Source: Xanthomonas arboricola
GTDB taxonomy: Bacteria > Pseudomonadota > Gammaproteobacteria > Xanthomonadales > Xanthomonadaceae
Assembly (NCBI RefSeq): GCF_003353015.1
Contig: NZ_QREM01000009.1
Coordinates: 373,166 to 405,839, forward strand
Reading direction: 5' to 3'
Length of the DNA: 32,674 nt
Shown: positions 10,931 to 19,441 of the stretch, one piece after another
How positions within the stretch are numbered: the first letter of the stretch is position 1
Layout of the letters: each line of letters opens with the position of its first letter
Translations under genes and position numbers: made by a program
The notes under the pieces: generated by a model
Told to the model about the DNA's origin: nothing
Database searches by the model: none
Seen by the model: only the letters and a program-made list of their open reading frames with translations

Positions 10931-11033
10931 GCAGTGATCTCCAGGGTCGACAGTGTCGCGGCGCTCGCAGCGGCCAGGCCGGCGGCGCCGTACACGGTAA
11001 AGCAGCGGGACGTCGCGGACAGGCATGCACTGC
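10931..11033 (-). other. Short spacer between GH74 and esterase genes
   Basis: A 103-base spacer. It carries a GGAG ribosome-binding site for the esterase gene and an imperfect GC-rich inverted repeat (CGGCGC / GCGCCG near 10962-10991) with no following T-run. I see no promoter. Confidence 0.3.
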
Positions 11034-13292
11034 TCATCTCGGATCGCCGTAGAAAATGCCACGCCCACCGGTGGCGAAGTACACCCGCCCGGGAATGCGC
11101 GGATCGCCGGTGACGCTGTACGGCTTGCCGAAGCGGTGCGCGTCGTCGTTGATGCGCCGCCAGTGCGCGCCTTCGTCGTCGGAGCGGAACACGCCATCCA
11201 CCCCATCGACGCGGCCGGCCAGATACAGCGCCGGCGGCGAACCCGCGTGCAGCGCCTTGCCGATGCCCAGCGAACGCGCCTGGTCCGGTCTGGACAAGGT
11301 CTGCAAACGCCCGTCCTGCCAGCGCATCACGCCCAGCGTGGGGCTGGCCAGATACACCACGCCTGCCCGCCACGGATCCGGGCGCAGCTGCGGACGTGCG
11401 CGTTCATCGCGTACCGGGCTGCCGACCTGCGCACCGGTGTCGCGAAAGGTGGCTGCGCCATCGCGGCTTTCGAACAGGCGCCCGCTGGCGGTATCCACCG
11501 CATACCAGCGCCGTGCATCGACGCGGTCGGCCACTGCCACCGCGGTGTCGGGCAGCCCCTGCACACGCTGCCAGTGCGTGCCGAAATCGGCGGTGCGCCA
11601 GTTGCCGCCGGCGTCCGGCGCCCACACCACCTGCGACGCGTCGGCGGCAATGGCGATGTTGCCGGCGCCCTGCCCGGCCGGTGGCTCGCTGGCGAATGCC
11701 GTCCACTGCGCGCCGCCATCACGCGAATACAGCGCACGAATCTCGTTGTTGCGGCGATCACGCACGGTGCCGCTGCGCACCACCCACTGCGCGGCCTGCC
11801 CGGCGGCGTCGATGCTCTCGCCATTGGTCAGGCGCGGGCCGGCGTACTGCAGCTGCGCACGTTCCAGATCGTCGTGCCGAAAACCGTCGATATCGCCGAG
11901 TGCGCTGAGCAGATGCGCGCCAGCCATCGGGCTGAGCAGATCCAGCGGCACGGTCTCTTCCAGCCCGCGATCCTGGAACCACCACTGCAACGGCCGCTGC
12001 GCTGAGAACTGCTGCAGATTGCGCGAGGCCCAGATGCCGTAGCCGGTGACGAACAGGGCGTGGTTGCCGTCGAACGGATCGATCGCCAGCGCGCCCATCC
12101 AGTGCGGCGTGGCCTGCGCGGTCCACGGCGCATCGCCGTGATCGAACTGCGCGCCGGCCAGCAACGGCGTCCAGCTGCGCCCCCCGTCCACGCTGCGGAA
12201 CAGCTCATCGCGCGGGCTACGACGGCGGAAGGTGCTGGCCAGCAGCACCTGCGGCTGTTGCGGATCCACCGCCACCGCGCCCCAGCCGAAGCCATCGCCG
12301 CTGGCCGGCTGCGCGAGCGGGCTGATCTCGCTCCAGCGCGCCAGCGCCGGGGTGTACTTCCACAGCGCGCCACCGGCCATCAGGTCAGGCCCGGGCTGGT
12401 CGCCATAGCTCAGGTACCACTGTCCATCGCTGCCACCGGCCATATGGCTGGGACGCAGGCCCCTGGGTTGCCCGGCCACCGCCGACCAGCTGCGCCCGGC
12501 GTCCTCGGAGACATACAGGCTGGTCTGCGCGGTGGACACGCCGACATAGATGCGCGGGGTCGGCCGACCGGCACGGCCACTGGCGGGATCGAAGACGACA
12601 AAGGCGATGCCCACCGCCTGTTGGCGTCCGACATGATTGCGCGCGGTTGCGCCTGCCAGCGCCTCGGCAGGAAATGCATCCACCCGCGCCCAGTGCGCGC
12701 CGCGGTCGTCGCTGCGCCACAGGCCTGCATCGCGTGAGCCCAGCAACAGCACGCGGCCGTCGTGCGGGTCCACCGCCAGGCGTTCGCCATTGGCACGGCC
12801 CAGTTGATTGCCGCCGAGTTTGAACGGCAGCGCGGCACGCTCGAAACTGCGGCCGCGATCGAACGAGCGCAGCAGCGCGGCATTGCCGGCGCGTTCGTGC
12901 ATGTAGGTGCCCGCAGCCAGGTACAGCGCCTGCGGGTCGGCAGGATCGACCGCAAACGCGTCGATCCCCATCAGGTTCCAGTCGTCGGCGCCCAGCCAGT
13001 CGGTCAACGCCACCCACTGCTGCGCGCGCCCATCCCAGCGGTACGCACCACCGACATCGGTACGCGCATAGGCAAGATCGCGCTCGGCGGGATGAAACAG
13101 CACTCCGGTGACAAAGCCGCCACCGCCGATGGCAACGCTGCGCCATTGGTAAGGCCCCTGCACCGCCGGATCGGCGGCCTGCAACGGCAGGATCGAAAAC
13201 GACACCACCACCAGCAGTGCCAGCCACGCACGGACCGGCCGCATCGCTGCGGTAACGCGGCGCACAGTAGGCGGATCGATCACAGCGATCAT
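11034..13292 (-). CDS. GH74 xyloglucanase (endo-beta-1,4-glucanase)
   Basis: Predicted xyloglucan-specific glucanase (752 aa) that cuts the backbone into oligosaccharides. After a signal region (hydrophobic core AWLALLVVVSFSILPLQA) the protein starts QWRSVAIGGGGFVTGVLFHP, and YARTDVGGAYRWD at about residue 79 contains the Asp that acts as catalytic base in GH74. Sialidase-like Asp-box repeats recur throughout (SFDRGRSF, SDDRGAHW, SEDAGRSW, SVDGGRSW, SRDGGAQW, SDDEGAHW), as expected for the twin seven-blade propellers. FVTGYGIWASRN and VWAPDAGGNW are family blocks; the latter probably carries the acid. The ATG at 13292 is chosen because AAGGGGAG sits eight bases upstream. The ATG at 13244 (737 aa) gives a neater signal peptide but no ribosome-binding site. 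Confidence 0.9.
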   Translation of the reverse strand: MIAVIDPPTVRRVTAAMRPVRAWLALLVVVSFSILPLQAADPAVQGPYQWRSVAIGGGGFVTGVLFHPAERDLAYARTDVGGAYRWDGRAQQWVALTDWLGADDWNLMGIDAFAVDPADPQALYLAAGTYMHERAGNAALLRSFDRGRSFERAALPFKLGGNQLGRANGERLAVDPHDGRVLLLGSRDAGLWRSDDRGAHWARVDAFPAEALAGATARNHVGRQQAVGIAFVVFDPASGRAGRPTPRIYVGVSTAQTSLYVSEDAGRSWSAVAGQPRGLRPSHMAGGSDGQWYLSYGDQPGPDLMAGGALWKYTPALARWSEISPLAQPASGDGFGWGAVAVDPQQPQVLLASTFRRRSPRDELFRSVDGGRSWTPLLAGAQFDHGDAPWTAQATPHWMGALAIDPFDGNHALFVTGYGIWASRNLQQFSAQRPLQWWFQDRGLEETVPLDLLSPMAGAHLLSALGDIDGFRHDDLERAQLQYAGPRLTNGESIDAAGQAAQWVVRSGTVRDRRNNEIRALYSRDGGAQWTAFASEPPAGQGAGNIAIAADASQVVWAPDAGGNWRTADFGTHWQRVQGLPDTAVAVADRVDARRWYAVDTASGRLFESRDGAATFRDTGAQVGSPVRDERARPQLRPDPWRAGVVYLASPTLGVMRWQDGRLQTLSRPDQARSLGIGKALHAGSPPALYLAGRVDGVDGVFRSDDEGAHWRRINDDAHRFGKPYSVTGDPRIPGRVYFATGGRGIFYGDPR

Positions 13293-13311
13293 TCCTCCGG
13301 CTCCCCTTGCG

Positions 13312-13331
13312 ATCGACGGCCTACCGTCGAT
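13312..13331 (-). promoter_or_regulatory. Perfect hairpin just upstream of GH74 ribosome-binding site
   Basis: ATCGACGG, a four-base loop, then CCGTCGAT form a perfect 8-bp stem. It lies between the upstream terminator-like hairpin and the GH74 ribosome-binding site, 20 bases before the start codon. It could protect the 5' end of a processed enzyme transcript or alter GH74 translation; this is inference. Confidence 0.5.
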
Positions 13332-13332
13332 A

Positions 13333-13379
13333 GGAAAAACACCGGTCCGACGGGCTGCCTGCACAGCTCGCCGGACCGG
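13333..13379 (-). terminator. Terminator or attenuator between receptor 1 and GH74
   Basis: In the transcript CCGGTCCG and CGGACCGG form a perfect 8-bp outer stem. The inner bases extend it through GCG/CGT pairs (one G-U), one A-C mismatch and GCTG/CAGC around a six-base loop, about 15 pairs in all, followed directly by TGTTTTTCC. This is the form of an intrinsic terminator. It lies 24 bases after the receptor stop and 41 bases before the GH74 start, too close for an obvious separate GH74 promoter. It probably acts as partial attenuation within the operon. Confidence 0.7.
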
Positions 13380-13402
13380 AGACGCACTTCCTACGGCGCG
13401 TT

Positions 13403-16144
13403 CTACAGGCTGGCCCGCAATGTCAGGCCATACCGACGATCGTTGATCACGAAGTCGCGGTAGCGCGACTCGGTGCCCAGGTAGCTTTCGCGACGGGTAT
13501 CGAGCAGGTTCACGCCATCGAGCGAAATCGACCACACATCATTGATGTTGAAACGCAGCGAGGCATCCAGCTGGCCGAAGCCCTTGTTGTAGACCGGCAG
13601 GTTGCCGGTGCCGTTGCCTGCGGTGGTCACCAGCCAGTCGCTGCGCCAGTTGTAGGCCACACGGCCCTGGAAGCGCGAGGTTTCGTAGCTGAGGATCGCG
13701 TTGTAGCTGTTCTTGGACAGGCCTTCCAGCGGCACGGTCAGCGCCTGGCCATTGGTGTCGGTGGCAGTCGGGCTGGGCGCCTCGCTGTCGACATAGGTGT
13801 AGTTGGTCTGCAGGCCGAAACCGCTCAACCAGCCCGGCAGGAAGTCGAAGAACTGCGTGTAGCCCAGTTCCGCACCGCGGATCTTGCCGGCATCGCCGTT
13901 GACCGGACGGGTGATCTGCCACACGCGGCCGTCGTAAACCTCGTTGAACACGCTGTCGGCGATGAAGCCTTCGACCTTCTTGTAGAACAGGGTGCCGTAC
14001 ATCATCGAACCCTGACCGAAGTACCACTCCAGCGCGGTGTCGAACTGGTCGGCCTTGACCGGCTCCAGATCAGGGTTACCTGCCCTGCCGGTAAAGGTCG
14101 AGGCCCCGTTGGACGAAGTGCCAGTGCTCAGGCTCAGGTTCGGGTTCAGGCGGTCAAAGGTCGGGCGTGAAATGCCGCGCGATGCCGCAAAACGCCACTG
14201 CAACTGGTCGCTCAGCATCCAACGCAGGTTCAGGCTCGGCAGCACGTCGGTATAGGTCTGCTGCGCATCCACCGGAATCAGGCCGCCACCTTCGCCATCA
14301 GTTCCGGTACGAACGCCCGTCGAGCCGACTTCGGTCCTCACCACACGCACGCCGATGTTGCCATCGAACGGAATCGAGTCGCTGTCCACGCCGAAGCGCA
14401 ACACGCCATAGGCCGCATAGGTCTTCTCGGTCTGCGCGTTGATGTTGTTGGGCGAAAACTGCAGAGGGCTGGCACCAAAGGTGGCCAGGGTCTGCTCGTA
14501 ATTGGCCACTGCCGCATCCGATGCAGTCAGAGTCGGACCGAATGCCCTGCTTTGGCCACGGAAGAAATCGGTGATGGGATTAGGCACCAGGCCGATCGTC
14601 GGGTACTGGGAGAACGGAATTTTATCTTGCTGGTCAGCCACGCATGCATTGAGGCACAAGAAGCGATAGATGTTGCCCTTGGTCTCGGCATCGCGGTCGG
14701 TGTAGCGCACACCGGCCTTGAAGCTGCGCACGAAGTCGCTGTCGAAAGCCAGGTCCATATCGGCGCGCCAGGCGAACTCGGTGCCCTTGTTGTCGTCCTT
14801 GTTGTCCAGGTGATAGCGCCAGCCGTCGTAGTTGTTGGCATCGGCCAGATAACCTTCCGCGCCGCTGGCATCGGTCACCGACAGGCGCGGCAGATCGCCA
14901 CGGAAATCGACATTTAACTGGGGGCTAGTGGTCTGACCGGTAGACAAAATGTAGCGCGTGCCTGTGGTGGTGGCATCGACGTACTGGAAGTCGGTGCTCA
15001 GAGTCAGCTTCTCGTTGACCGTCCACTTGGCGCCCAGCGAGTAGTCGGTGGTCACCGAATGCCGCTCGGTCAGACTGGTGTTGGATTCGGTCGGTACGTT
15101 CTGGAACGAGCCATTGACGAATTCATTGCGATTGTTGACTTCGATGCCTGGCAAGCCCTGCATGTTGTTCTGGCCAGTCAACGCAAAGAACGAATAGTCG
15201 TGCCAGCTGAAGTCATATTCCGAACGCAGCACCTGCGTGTAGACCTCGACCGCATCGTTCGGACGCCACTGCATCGCGAACGCGCCGGTCTTGCGCTCGC
15301 GCTCGCCGATGGTGGTGTTGATGCCGGCGCCGTGCGGCACCGATATACCCTGGCCTTCATAGCCCGGCAGATCGGTCTGCGTGTACCACGGCTCGATCGA
15401 GATGGTGTCCTGGCGGAACGGGCTCTTCTGCTGCGAATAATTCACCAGCAGGCCGATCTCGCCGATGCCGGTCTGCCAGCGATCGCTGAACAGGCCCGAG
15501 AACGCCGGCTTGCCCTCGTCGGCCAGGTCGTAATGGTTGTACTGCACGCTGCCGGCGATCTTGCGGCCGTCGTAGTCGAACGGCAGGCGCGTGCGCAGGT
15601 CGACGGTGCCGCCCAGGCCACCTTCGATCATGTCGGCCGAGGGATTCTTGTAGACGTTGACGCCGCCGAGCAGTTCGGCCGAGACGTCCTCGAAGCTCAG
15701 GCCACGGCCATCGTTGGCGGTGAAAATGTCACGGCCATTGAGTTCGGTACGCACCTGGGTCAGGCCGCGAATGGCGATCGAGCTGCCTTCGCCAAAGTTG
15801 CGCGTGATCTGGATGCCGGAGATGCGCTGCAGCGCCTCGGCAACATTGTTGTCGGGCAGCTTGCCGATGTCTTCGGCAACGATGGAATCGACGATCTGCT
15901 CGGCGTTCTGCTTGACCAGCTGCGCCTTGGTGACGCTGCTGCGGGTGCCGGTGACCTGCACCGTGTCCAGCTGCTGGGTGGTCGCATCCGACGCCGGTGC
16001 GGCCGTGGTGGTTGCGTCCTGCGCGTAGGCCTGCGCGCTCAGCAGCGTGGCCACACTGAGCGCCATCGCGGAGCGGCGGAAATCACGGATCGAACGCTGA
16101 CCCACAGCCCGGCCTGCCGGAATATGGCGATGTTGCACTGACAT
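13403..16144 (-). CDS. TonB-dependent outer-membrane receptor 1
   Basis: TonB-dependent receptor (913 aa), likely importing xyloglucan oligosaccharides across the outer membrane. It has a long n-region and a Sec signal ending near AYAQ (residue 42), then a TonB-box-like segment DTVQVTG near residue 60. The plug domain includes LPDNNVAEALQRISGI, GLTQVRTELNGRDIF and VYKNPSADMIEGGLGGTVDLRTR. The rest is a 22-strand-type barrel rich in alternating aromatic residues. The last residue is Leu (LTLRASL) where such barrels usually end in Phe or Trp. The start has GGGAGGGA five bases upstream, within a leader identical to that of receptor 2. The two receptors are clearly related in plug and C-terminal regions. 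Substrate is inferred from the adjoining enzymes. Confidence 0.93.
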   Translation of the reverse strand: MSVQHRHIPAGRAVGQRSIRDFRRSAMALSVATLLSAQAYAQDATTTAAPASDATTQQLDTVQVTGTRSSVTKAQLVKQNAEQIVDSIVAEDIGKLPDNNVAEALQRISGIQITRNFGEGSSIAIRGLTQVRTELNGRDIFTANDGRGLSFEDVSAELLGGVNVYKNPSADMIEGGLGGTVDLRTRLPFDYDGRKIAGSVQYNHYDLADEGKPAFSGLFSDRWQTGIGEIGLLVNYSQQKSPFRQDTISIEPWYTQTDLPGYEGQGISVPHGAGINTTIGERERKTGAFAMQWRPNDAVEVYTQVLRSEYDFSWHDYSFFALTGQNNMQGLPGIEVNNRNEFVNGSFQNVPTESNTSLTERHSVTTDYSLGAKWTVNEKLTLSTDFQYVDATTTGTRYILSTGQTTSPQLNVDFRGDLPRLSVTDASGAEGYLADANNYDGWRYHLDNKDDNKGTEFAWRADMDLAFDSDFVRSFKAGVRYTDRDAETKGNIYRFLCLNACVADQQDKIPFSQYPTIGLVPNPITDFFRGQSRAFGPTLTASDAAVANYEQTLATFGASPLQFSPNNINAQTEKTYAAYGVLRFGVDSDSIPFDGNIGVRVVRTEVGSTGVRTGTDGEGGGLIPVDAQQTYTDVLPSLNLRWMLSDQLQWRFAASRGISRPTFDRLNPNLSLSTGTSSNGASTFTGRAGNPDLEPVKADQFDTALEWYFGQGSMMYGTLFYKKVEGFIADSVFNEVYDGRVWQITRPVNGDAGKIRGAELGYTQFFDFLPGWLSGFGLQTNYTYVDSEAPSPTATDTNGQALTVPLEGLSKNSYNAILSYETSRFQGRVAYNWRSDWLVTTAGNGTGNLPVYNKGFGQLDASLRFNINDVWSISLDGVNLLDTRRESYLGTESRYRDFVINDRRYGLTLRASL

Positions 16145-16165
16145 GGTGCTCCCTCCCAGGACGCA
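16145..16165 (-). promoter_or_regulatory. Shared 16-base receptor leader with ribosome-binding site
   Basis: The transcript reads TGCGTCCTGGGAGGGA, ending five bases before the receptor 1 ATG. The same 16 bases end five bases before the receptor 2 ATG. GGGAGGGA serves as the ribosome-binding site; the upstream TGCGTCCT is not needed for that and can itself pair with part of the AGG-rich stretch. Confidence 0.7.
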
Positions 16166-16305
16166 TGTACTTCTAGTTTTTAGCGGGTCGGTGCGCGAAC
16201 GCCCTGCCCGTCGTTGGTGCTGGCCTGCATCCGCCCACGACCGGAAGGCCGGGCGGTTGCGATGCGTGGTAATCCTGACAAGGCTTACCTAGCCGCTGCG
16301 GCCGG

Positions 16306-16336
16306 AGCATAGGGCGGCGCCGTCGTGCCACACCAA
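16306..16336 (-). promoter_or_regulatory. Predicted promoter of the receptor 1 / enzyme operon
   Basis: A -10 candidate TATGCT (16306-16311) lies 19 bases from TTGGTG (16331-16336), which overlaps the conserved CATTGG end of the operator. The inferred transcription start near 16299 places the upstream palindrome at about -65. The spacer is long, as is common for activator-dependent promoters. Confidence 0.5.
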
Positions 16337-16374
16337 TGAAATATTCCTGGAAAGCTATTCGTAAAAACTATAGC
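16333..16374 (-). promoter_or_regulatory. LysR-type composite operator, copy at receptor 1
   Basis: In the direction of transcription: GCTAT-N11-ATAGC palindrome (16354-16374), nine bases counted from the ATA, then GAATATTTCATTGG (16333-16346). The palindrome has the T-N11-A core of LysR-family recognition sites. The same three-part arrangement with identical spacing occurs upstream of receptor 2 and upstream of the dgo operon next to the lysR gene. Confidence 0.75.
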
Positions 16375-16426
16375 AACCCCGACAAACCCGCGGGGTCTGG
16401 CATCGCCGACCCGGATGGCCGGATCG

Positions 16427-16456
16427 GCAAAAGCGGGCTCAACTCTGCGAGCCCGC
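16427..16456 (-). terminator. Intrinsic terminator after receptor 2
   Basis: In the transcript GCGGGCTC, an eight-base loop and GAGCCCGC form a perfect stem followed by TTTTG, 27 bases after the receptor 2 stop codon. It separates receptor 2 from the receptor 1 operon. Confidence 0.8.
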
Positions 16457-16483
16457 ACACAGCGGTTGCGTGACCGCCTTCGC

Positions 16484-19420
16484 TTACCAGTTCATGCGCA
16501 GCACCAGTGAATAGCGCCGGTCATTGACGAACGAGGAGCGCCGGTACAAGCGCGTATCCACCTCGCCGCCTTCATACGAGGTCGGACCCATCAGGACCTT
16601 GGTCACCGTATTGGTCAGGTTGTTGGCCTGCACGCCCAATTGCAGATGCTCGTTGAAGCGGTAGAAGAACGAGCCGTCGAGCTGGCCATAGTCGTCGGCC
16701 CAGGTCGGCAGGCGGGTGGCCGCGTCGCTGGTGGTGAGCAGGTAGCGCGAGCGCCAGTTGTAGGCCAGACGCAGCGACAACGGCCCCTTCTCGTAGATGC
16801 CGGCCAGGTTGTAGCTGCGCCGCGACAGGCCTTCCAGCGGCAGCTCGACACCGGTGACGGTGGTGTTGGTGTACGGGTCGGTAGCGGTATTGGCGCCGCC
16901 CTGGCTGTCGACGAAGGTGAAGTTGGCATTGACGCCGAATCCGCTCAGCCAGCCCGGGAGCTGGTCGAAGAACTGGGTGTAGCCCAGCTCCGCGCCCCGG
17001 ATGGTGCCCTCGTCCATGTTGTACGGGCGGGTCACCAGCCAGGCGCGGTTGTCGTAGATCTCGCTGCGGGTCTGGGTGGAGAAGTAATCCTTGACCTTCT
17101 TGTAGAACAGCGTGGCGTACAGCATGTCGCTGGTGTCGAAGTACCATTCCAGCGCGGTATCGAACTGGTTGGCCACCATCGGCTTGAGGTTCGGGTTGCC
17201 GGCGGTACCAGCAAAGACGAAGTCGGTCGTAAGGCCGTCGTCGTTGTTTCTCAAGTTGAGCAAGACATACGGCTGCAACTGCGTATAGTCAGGGCGCGCC
17301 ATCGCCTTGGAGGCGGCAAAGCGCCACTGCAAGCTATCAGTGAAGCGCAGGCGCAGGTTCAGGCTGGGCAGCACGTTGGTGTAGCTGCCCTCGGAGTTGT
17401 TCTCGAAATACTGCCCGGTATAACGCGCCTGCAGCTCGGGCGGGAAGTTGAGCCCGGCCAGGTCCTGGAACTGGCCAAAGCCTTCGGCCTGGGTCTTGGT
17501 CTGCACCACGCGAACGCCGACATTGCCGTCCACCGGAATGCCCCATGCCTCGTCATTGCCGAAGTACAGCGCCGCGTAGGCCGCCTGGGTGCGCTCGAAC
17601 TGGCGGTTGGTGTCCTGCGGCTGGTAGGTGTCCGGCGCCCAGCCATAACCACGCAACGCCACGATCTGCTGGATCATCTGCGAGGCCGCGCCGTAGTTGT
17701 TGACCAGGCTGCTGTTGGGCACCACCAAAGTGGTCGGCACGTTGACGCCGCCGCGGAAGAAGTTGGAGAAGGTGAACAACGACGACTGGTCGGTCATGAA
17801 CTCGGACATGTTGGCCAGGCCGTTGCTGGTGCCCGGAATGGCGGCCCAGTTGTCGGAGATCACGCCCCAGTTGTAGCCGGAATTCTTGTTGATCTGGTTG
17901 CGGTCGGTGGCACGCATGCCAAAGCGCGCAAAGCGCAACCAGCTGCTGTCGTCGAAGGTGTATTCCAGATCCACGCGGGTGGACAGCTGCCGCCCGCGGT
18001 TCTTGCCCAGGTGATCCATTGCTGCGGCCCAGAAATAATTGGACGGGTCCTGGGTGAAGGCCGGGTTGGCGATCTGCACGCTGGGATACTTGCCCGAGAC
18101 ATCGTAGGTCAGCCCAGGCAGGTAGGTCGCGCTGAACACGGTGAAATCCAGCTGCTCGTTCTCCGACTGCACCAGCTGCATGTCGCCCTTGATCTGCAGG
18201 TTGTCGTTGAAGAAGTGGCTGAAGCCCACCGACATGTCGGTGGTGGTGGTGCGCTGTTCGGAATAGCGGTTGTCGGTATTGAAGCGCACGCCGTCGCCGG
18301 TCAACGCACCGCGCCACGAGCTGGACACCGGCGAGCCGCGCAGGAAGGCGCCGCGATCGTCGTAGTCGAAGGTCGTGCCCGGTGCCGGCGTGATGCTGTT
18401 GTTGCTGTCGTTGAAGAACGCGGCACGCTCCTGCCAGTTCATCTCGTAACGCGAGCGCAGGAACTGCGCATAGATCTCGGTGGCATCGCTGGGCTTCCAC
18501 TGGAACGCCGCCGCGATCCCGTCGCGCTTGCGCTCGAAATCCAGCTGACGCCAGTTCACCCCGCCCGGCACGAACACCTCGCTGCGCCCGCTGCCGGCCA
18601 GCACCGCCTCATCGGTGCGTCGCACGTACGGCTCCACCTGGATGCCGTCCGAGCGCGTGGCCAGCTCCGAGTGCGCGATATCGATCATGAAGCCCATTTC
18701 GCCGATGCCGGTGTTCCAGCGGTCGCTGAACAGGAACGAGGCCGACGGCTTGTACTTCTTGCTCATGTCGCCGTAGTTGTAATCGACATTGCCGCCGACG
18801 ATCCGGCCCGGATTGTCGAACGGCATGCGCGTGCGCAGATTGACCGTGCCGCCCAGGCCGCCTTCGATGATTTCCGCCGAAGGATTCTTGTAGACGTCCA
18901 CGCCCGCCATCAACTCGGCCGGCACGTCTTCGAAGCTCAGGCCGCGGCCGCTGGCGGCGCTGAAGATGTCGCGGCCATTGAGTTCGCCGCGCACCTGGGT
19001 CAGGCCGCGGATCATCACCCCGCTGCCTTCGGCGGAGAAATGGTCCGGATCGCTGCGTGCGGCAAAGTGGTCGATGGTCACGCCGCTGACGCGCTGCAGG
19101 GTTTCGGTAACGCTGCGGTCGGGCAAGGCGCCGATGTCCTCGGCACTGACCGAATCCACGATCTGGCTGGCATCGCGCTTGATCACCTGCGACTTGATCA
19201 GGCTGGCGCGCACACCGCGCACTTCCACCGTATCCAGATCCACCGCGCTGCCGGCGGTGTTGCCGGCGGGGGCAGTCGGTGACGACTGCGTCTGTTGTGC
19301 GTACACCGGTGCGGCGAGCAACAGCCCGATGCTGACGGCCATGGCGGAATGACGCAAACGCGGGGTACGACGTGCACGCACGCCCGTCCCTGCCGAGGCA
19401 TGGCTTGAAAACTTGTACAT
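16484..19420 (-). CDS. TonB-dependent outer-membrane receptor 2
   Basis: TonB-dependent receptor (978 aa), the second predicted xyloglucan-oligosaccharide importer. A Sec signal ends near VYAQQ (residue 43). DTVEVRGVR is the TonB-box region, and the plug includes LPDRSVTETLQRVSGV, GLTQVRGELNGRDIF, LSFEDVPAELMAGVDVYKN and EGGLGGTVNLRTR. The barrel ends in the canonical aromatic terminus VLRMNW. The chosen ATG has GGGAGGGA five bases upstream and begins MYKFSSHAS; 27 further upstream codons are open but lack a ribosome-binding site. It resembles receptor 1 strongly in the plug and last strands and less in the barrel loops, as expected for an old tandem duplication. It has its own operator, promoter and terminator and so is probably transcribed alone. 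Confidence 0.92.
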   Translation of the reverse strand: MYKFSSHASAGTGVRARRTPRLRHSAMAVSIGLLLAAPVYAQQTQSSPTAPAGNTAGSAVDLDTVEVRGVRASLIKSQVIKRDASQIVDSVSAEDIGALPDRSVTETLQRVSGVTIDHFAARSDPDHFSAEGSGVMIRGLTQVRGELNGRDIFSAASGRGLSFEDVPAELMAGVDVYKNPSAEIIEGGLGGTVNLRTRMPFDNPGRIVGGNVDYNYGDMSKKYKPSASFLFSDRWNTGIGEMGFMIDIAHSELATRSDGIQVEPYVRRTDEAVLAGSGRSEVFVPGGVNWRQLDFERKRDGIAAAFQWKPSDATEIYAQFLRSRYEMNWQERAAFFNDSNNSITPAPGTTFDYDDRGAFLRGSPVSSSWRGALTGDGVRFNTDNRYSEQRTTTTDMSVGFSHFFNDNLQIKGDMQLVQSENEQLDFTVFSATYLPGLTYDVSGKYPSVQIANPAFTQDPSNYFWAAAMDHLGKNRGRQLSTRVDLEYTFDDSSWLRFARFGMRATDRNQINKNSGYNWGVISDNWAAIPGTSNGLANMSEFMTDQSSLFTFSNFFRGGVNVPTTLVVPNSSLVNNYGAASQMIQQIVALRGYGWAPDTYQPQDTNRQFERTQAAYAALYFGNDEAWGIPVDGNVGVRVVQTKTQAEGFGQFQDLAGLNFPPELQARYTGQYFENNSEGSYTNVLPSLNLRLRFTDSLQWRFAASKAMARPDYTQLQPYVLLNLRNNDDGLTTDFVFAGTAGNPNLKPMVANQFDTALEWYFDTSDMLYATLFYKKVKDYFSTQTRSEIYDNRAWLVTRPYNMDEGTIRGAELGYTQFFDQLPGWLSGFGVNANFTFVDSQGGANTATDPYTNTTVTGVELPLEGLSRRSYNLAGIYEKGPLSLRLAYNWRSRYLLTTSDAATRLPTWADDYGQLDGSFFYRFNEHLQLGVQANNLTNTVTKVLMGPTSYEGGEVDTRLYRRSSFVNDRRYSLVLRMNW

Positions 19421-19441
19421 CTGAATCCCTCCCAGGACGCA
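19421..19441 (-). promoter_or_regulatory. Shared receptor leader, copy at receptor 2
   Basis: This is the same 16-base sequence as before receptor 1 (19426-19441), again five bases before the ATG, whereas the adjacent leader bases differ. It decides the start codon of receptor 2. Confidence 0.7.

Larger units (their letters stand above)
16145..16483 (-). other. Intergenic region between receptor 2 and receptor 1
   Basis: These 339 bases hold no gene. In transcription order they contain the receptor 2 terminator (16427-16456), a second GC-rich hairpin around 16407-16430 (GCCGA / TCGGC with CCGG inner arms), a weak ACCCCG / CGGGGT hairpin, the LysR-type composite operator, a promoter, an untranslated leader of about 155 bases, and the 16-base sequence shared with the receptor 2 leader. 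Confidence 0.7.
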
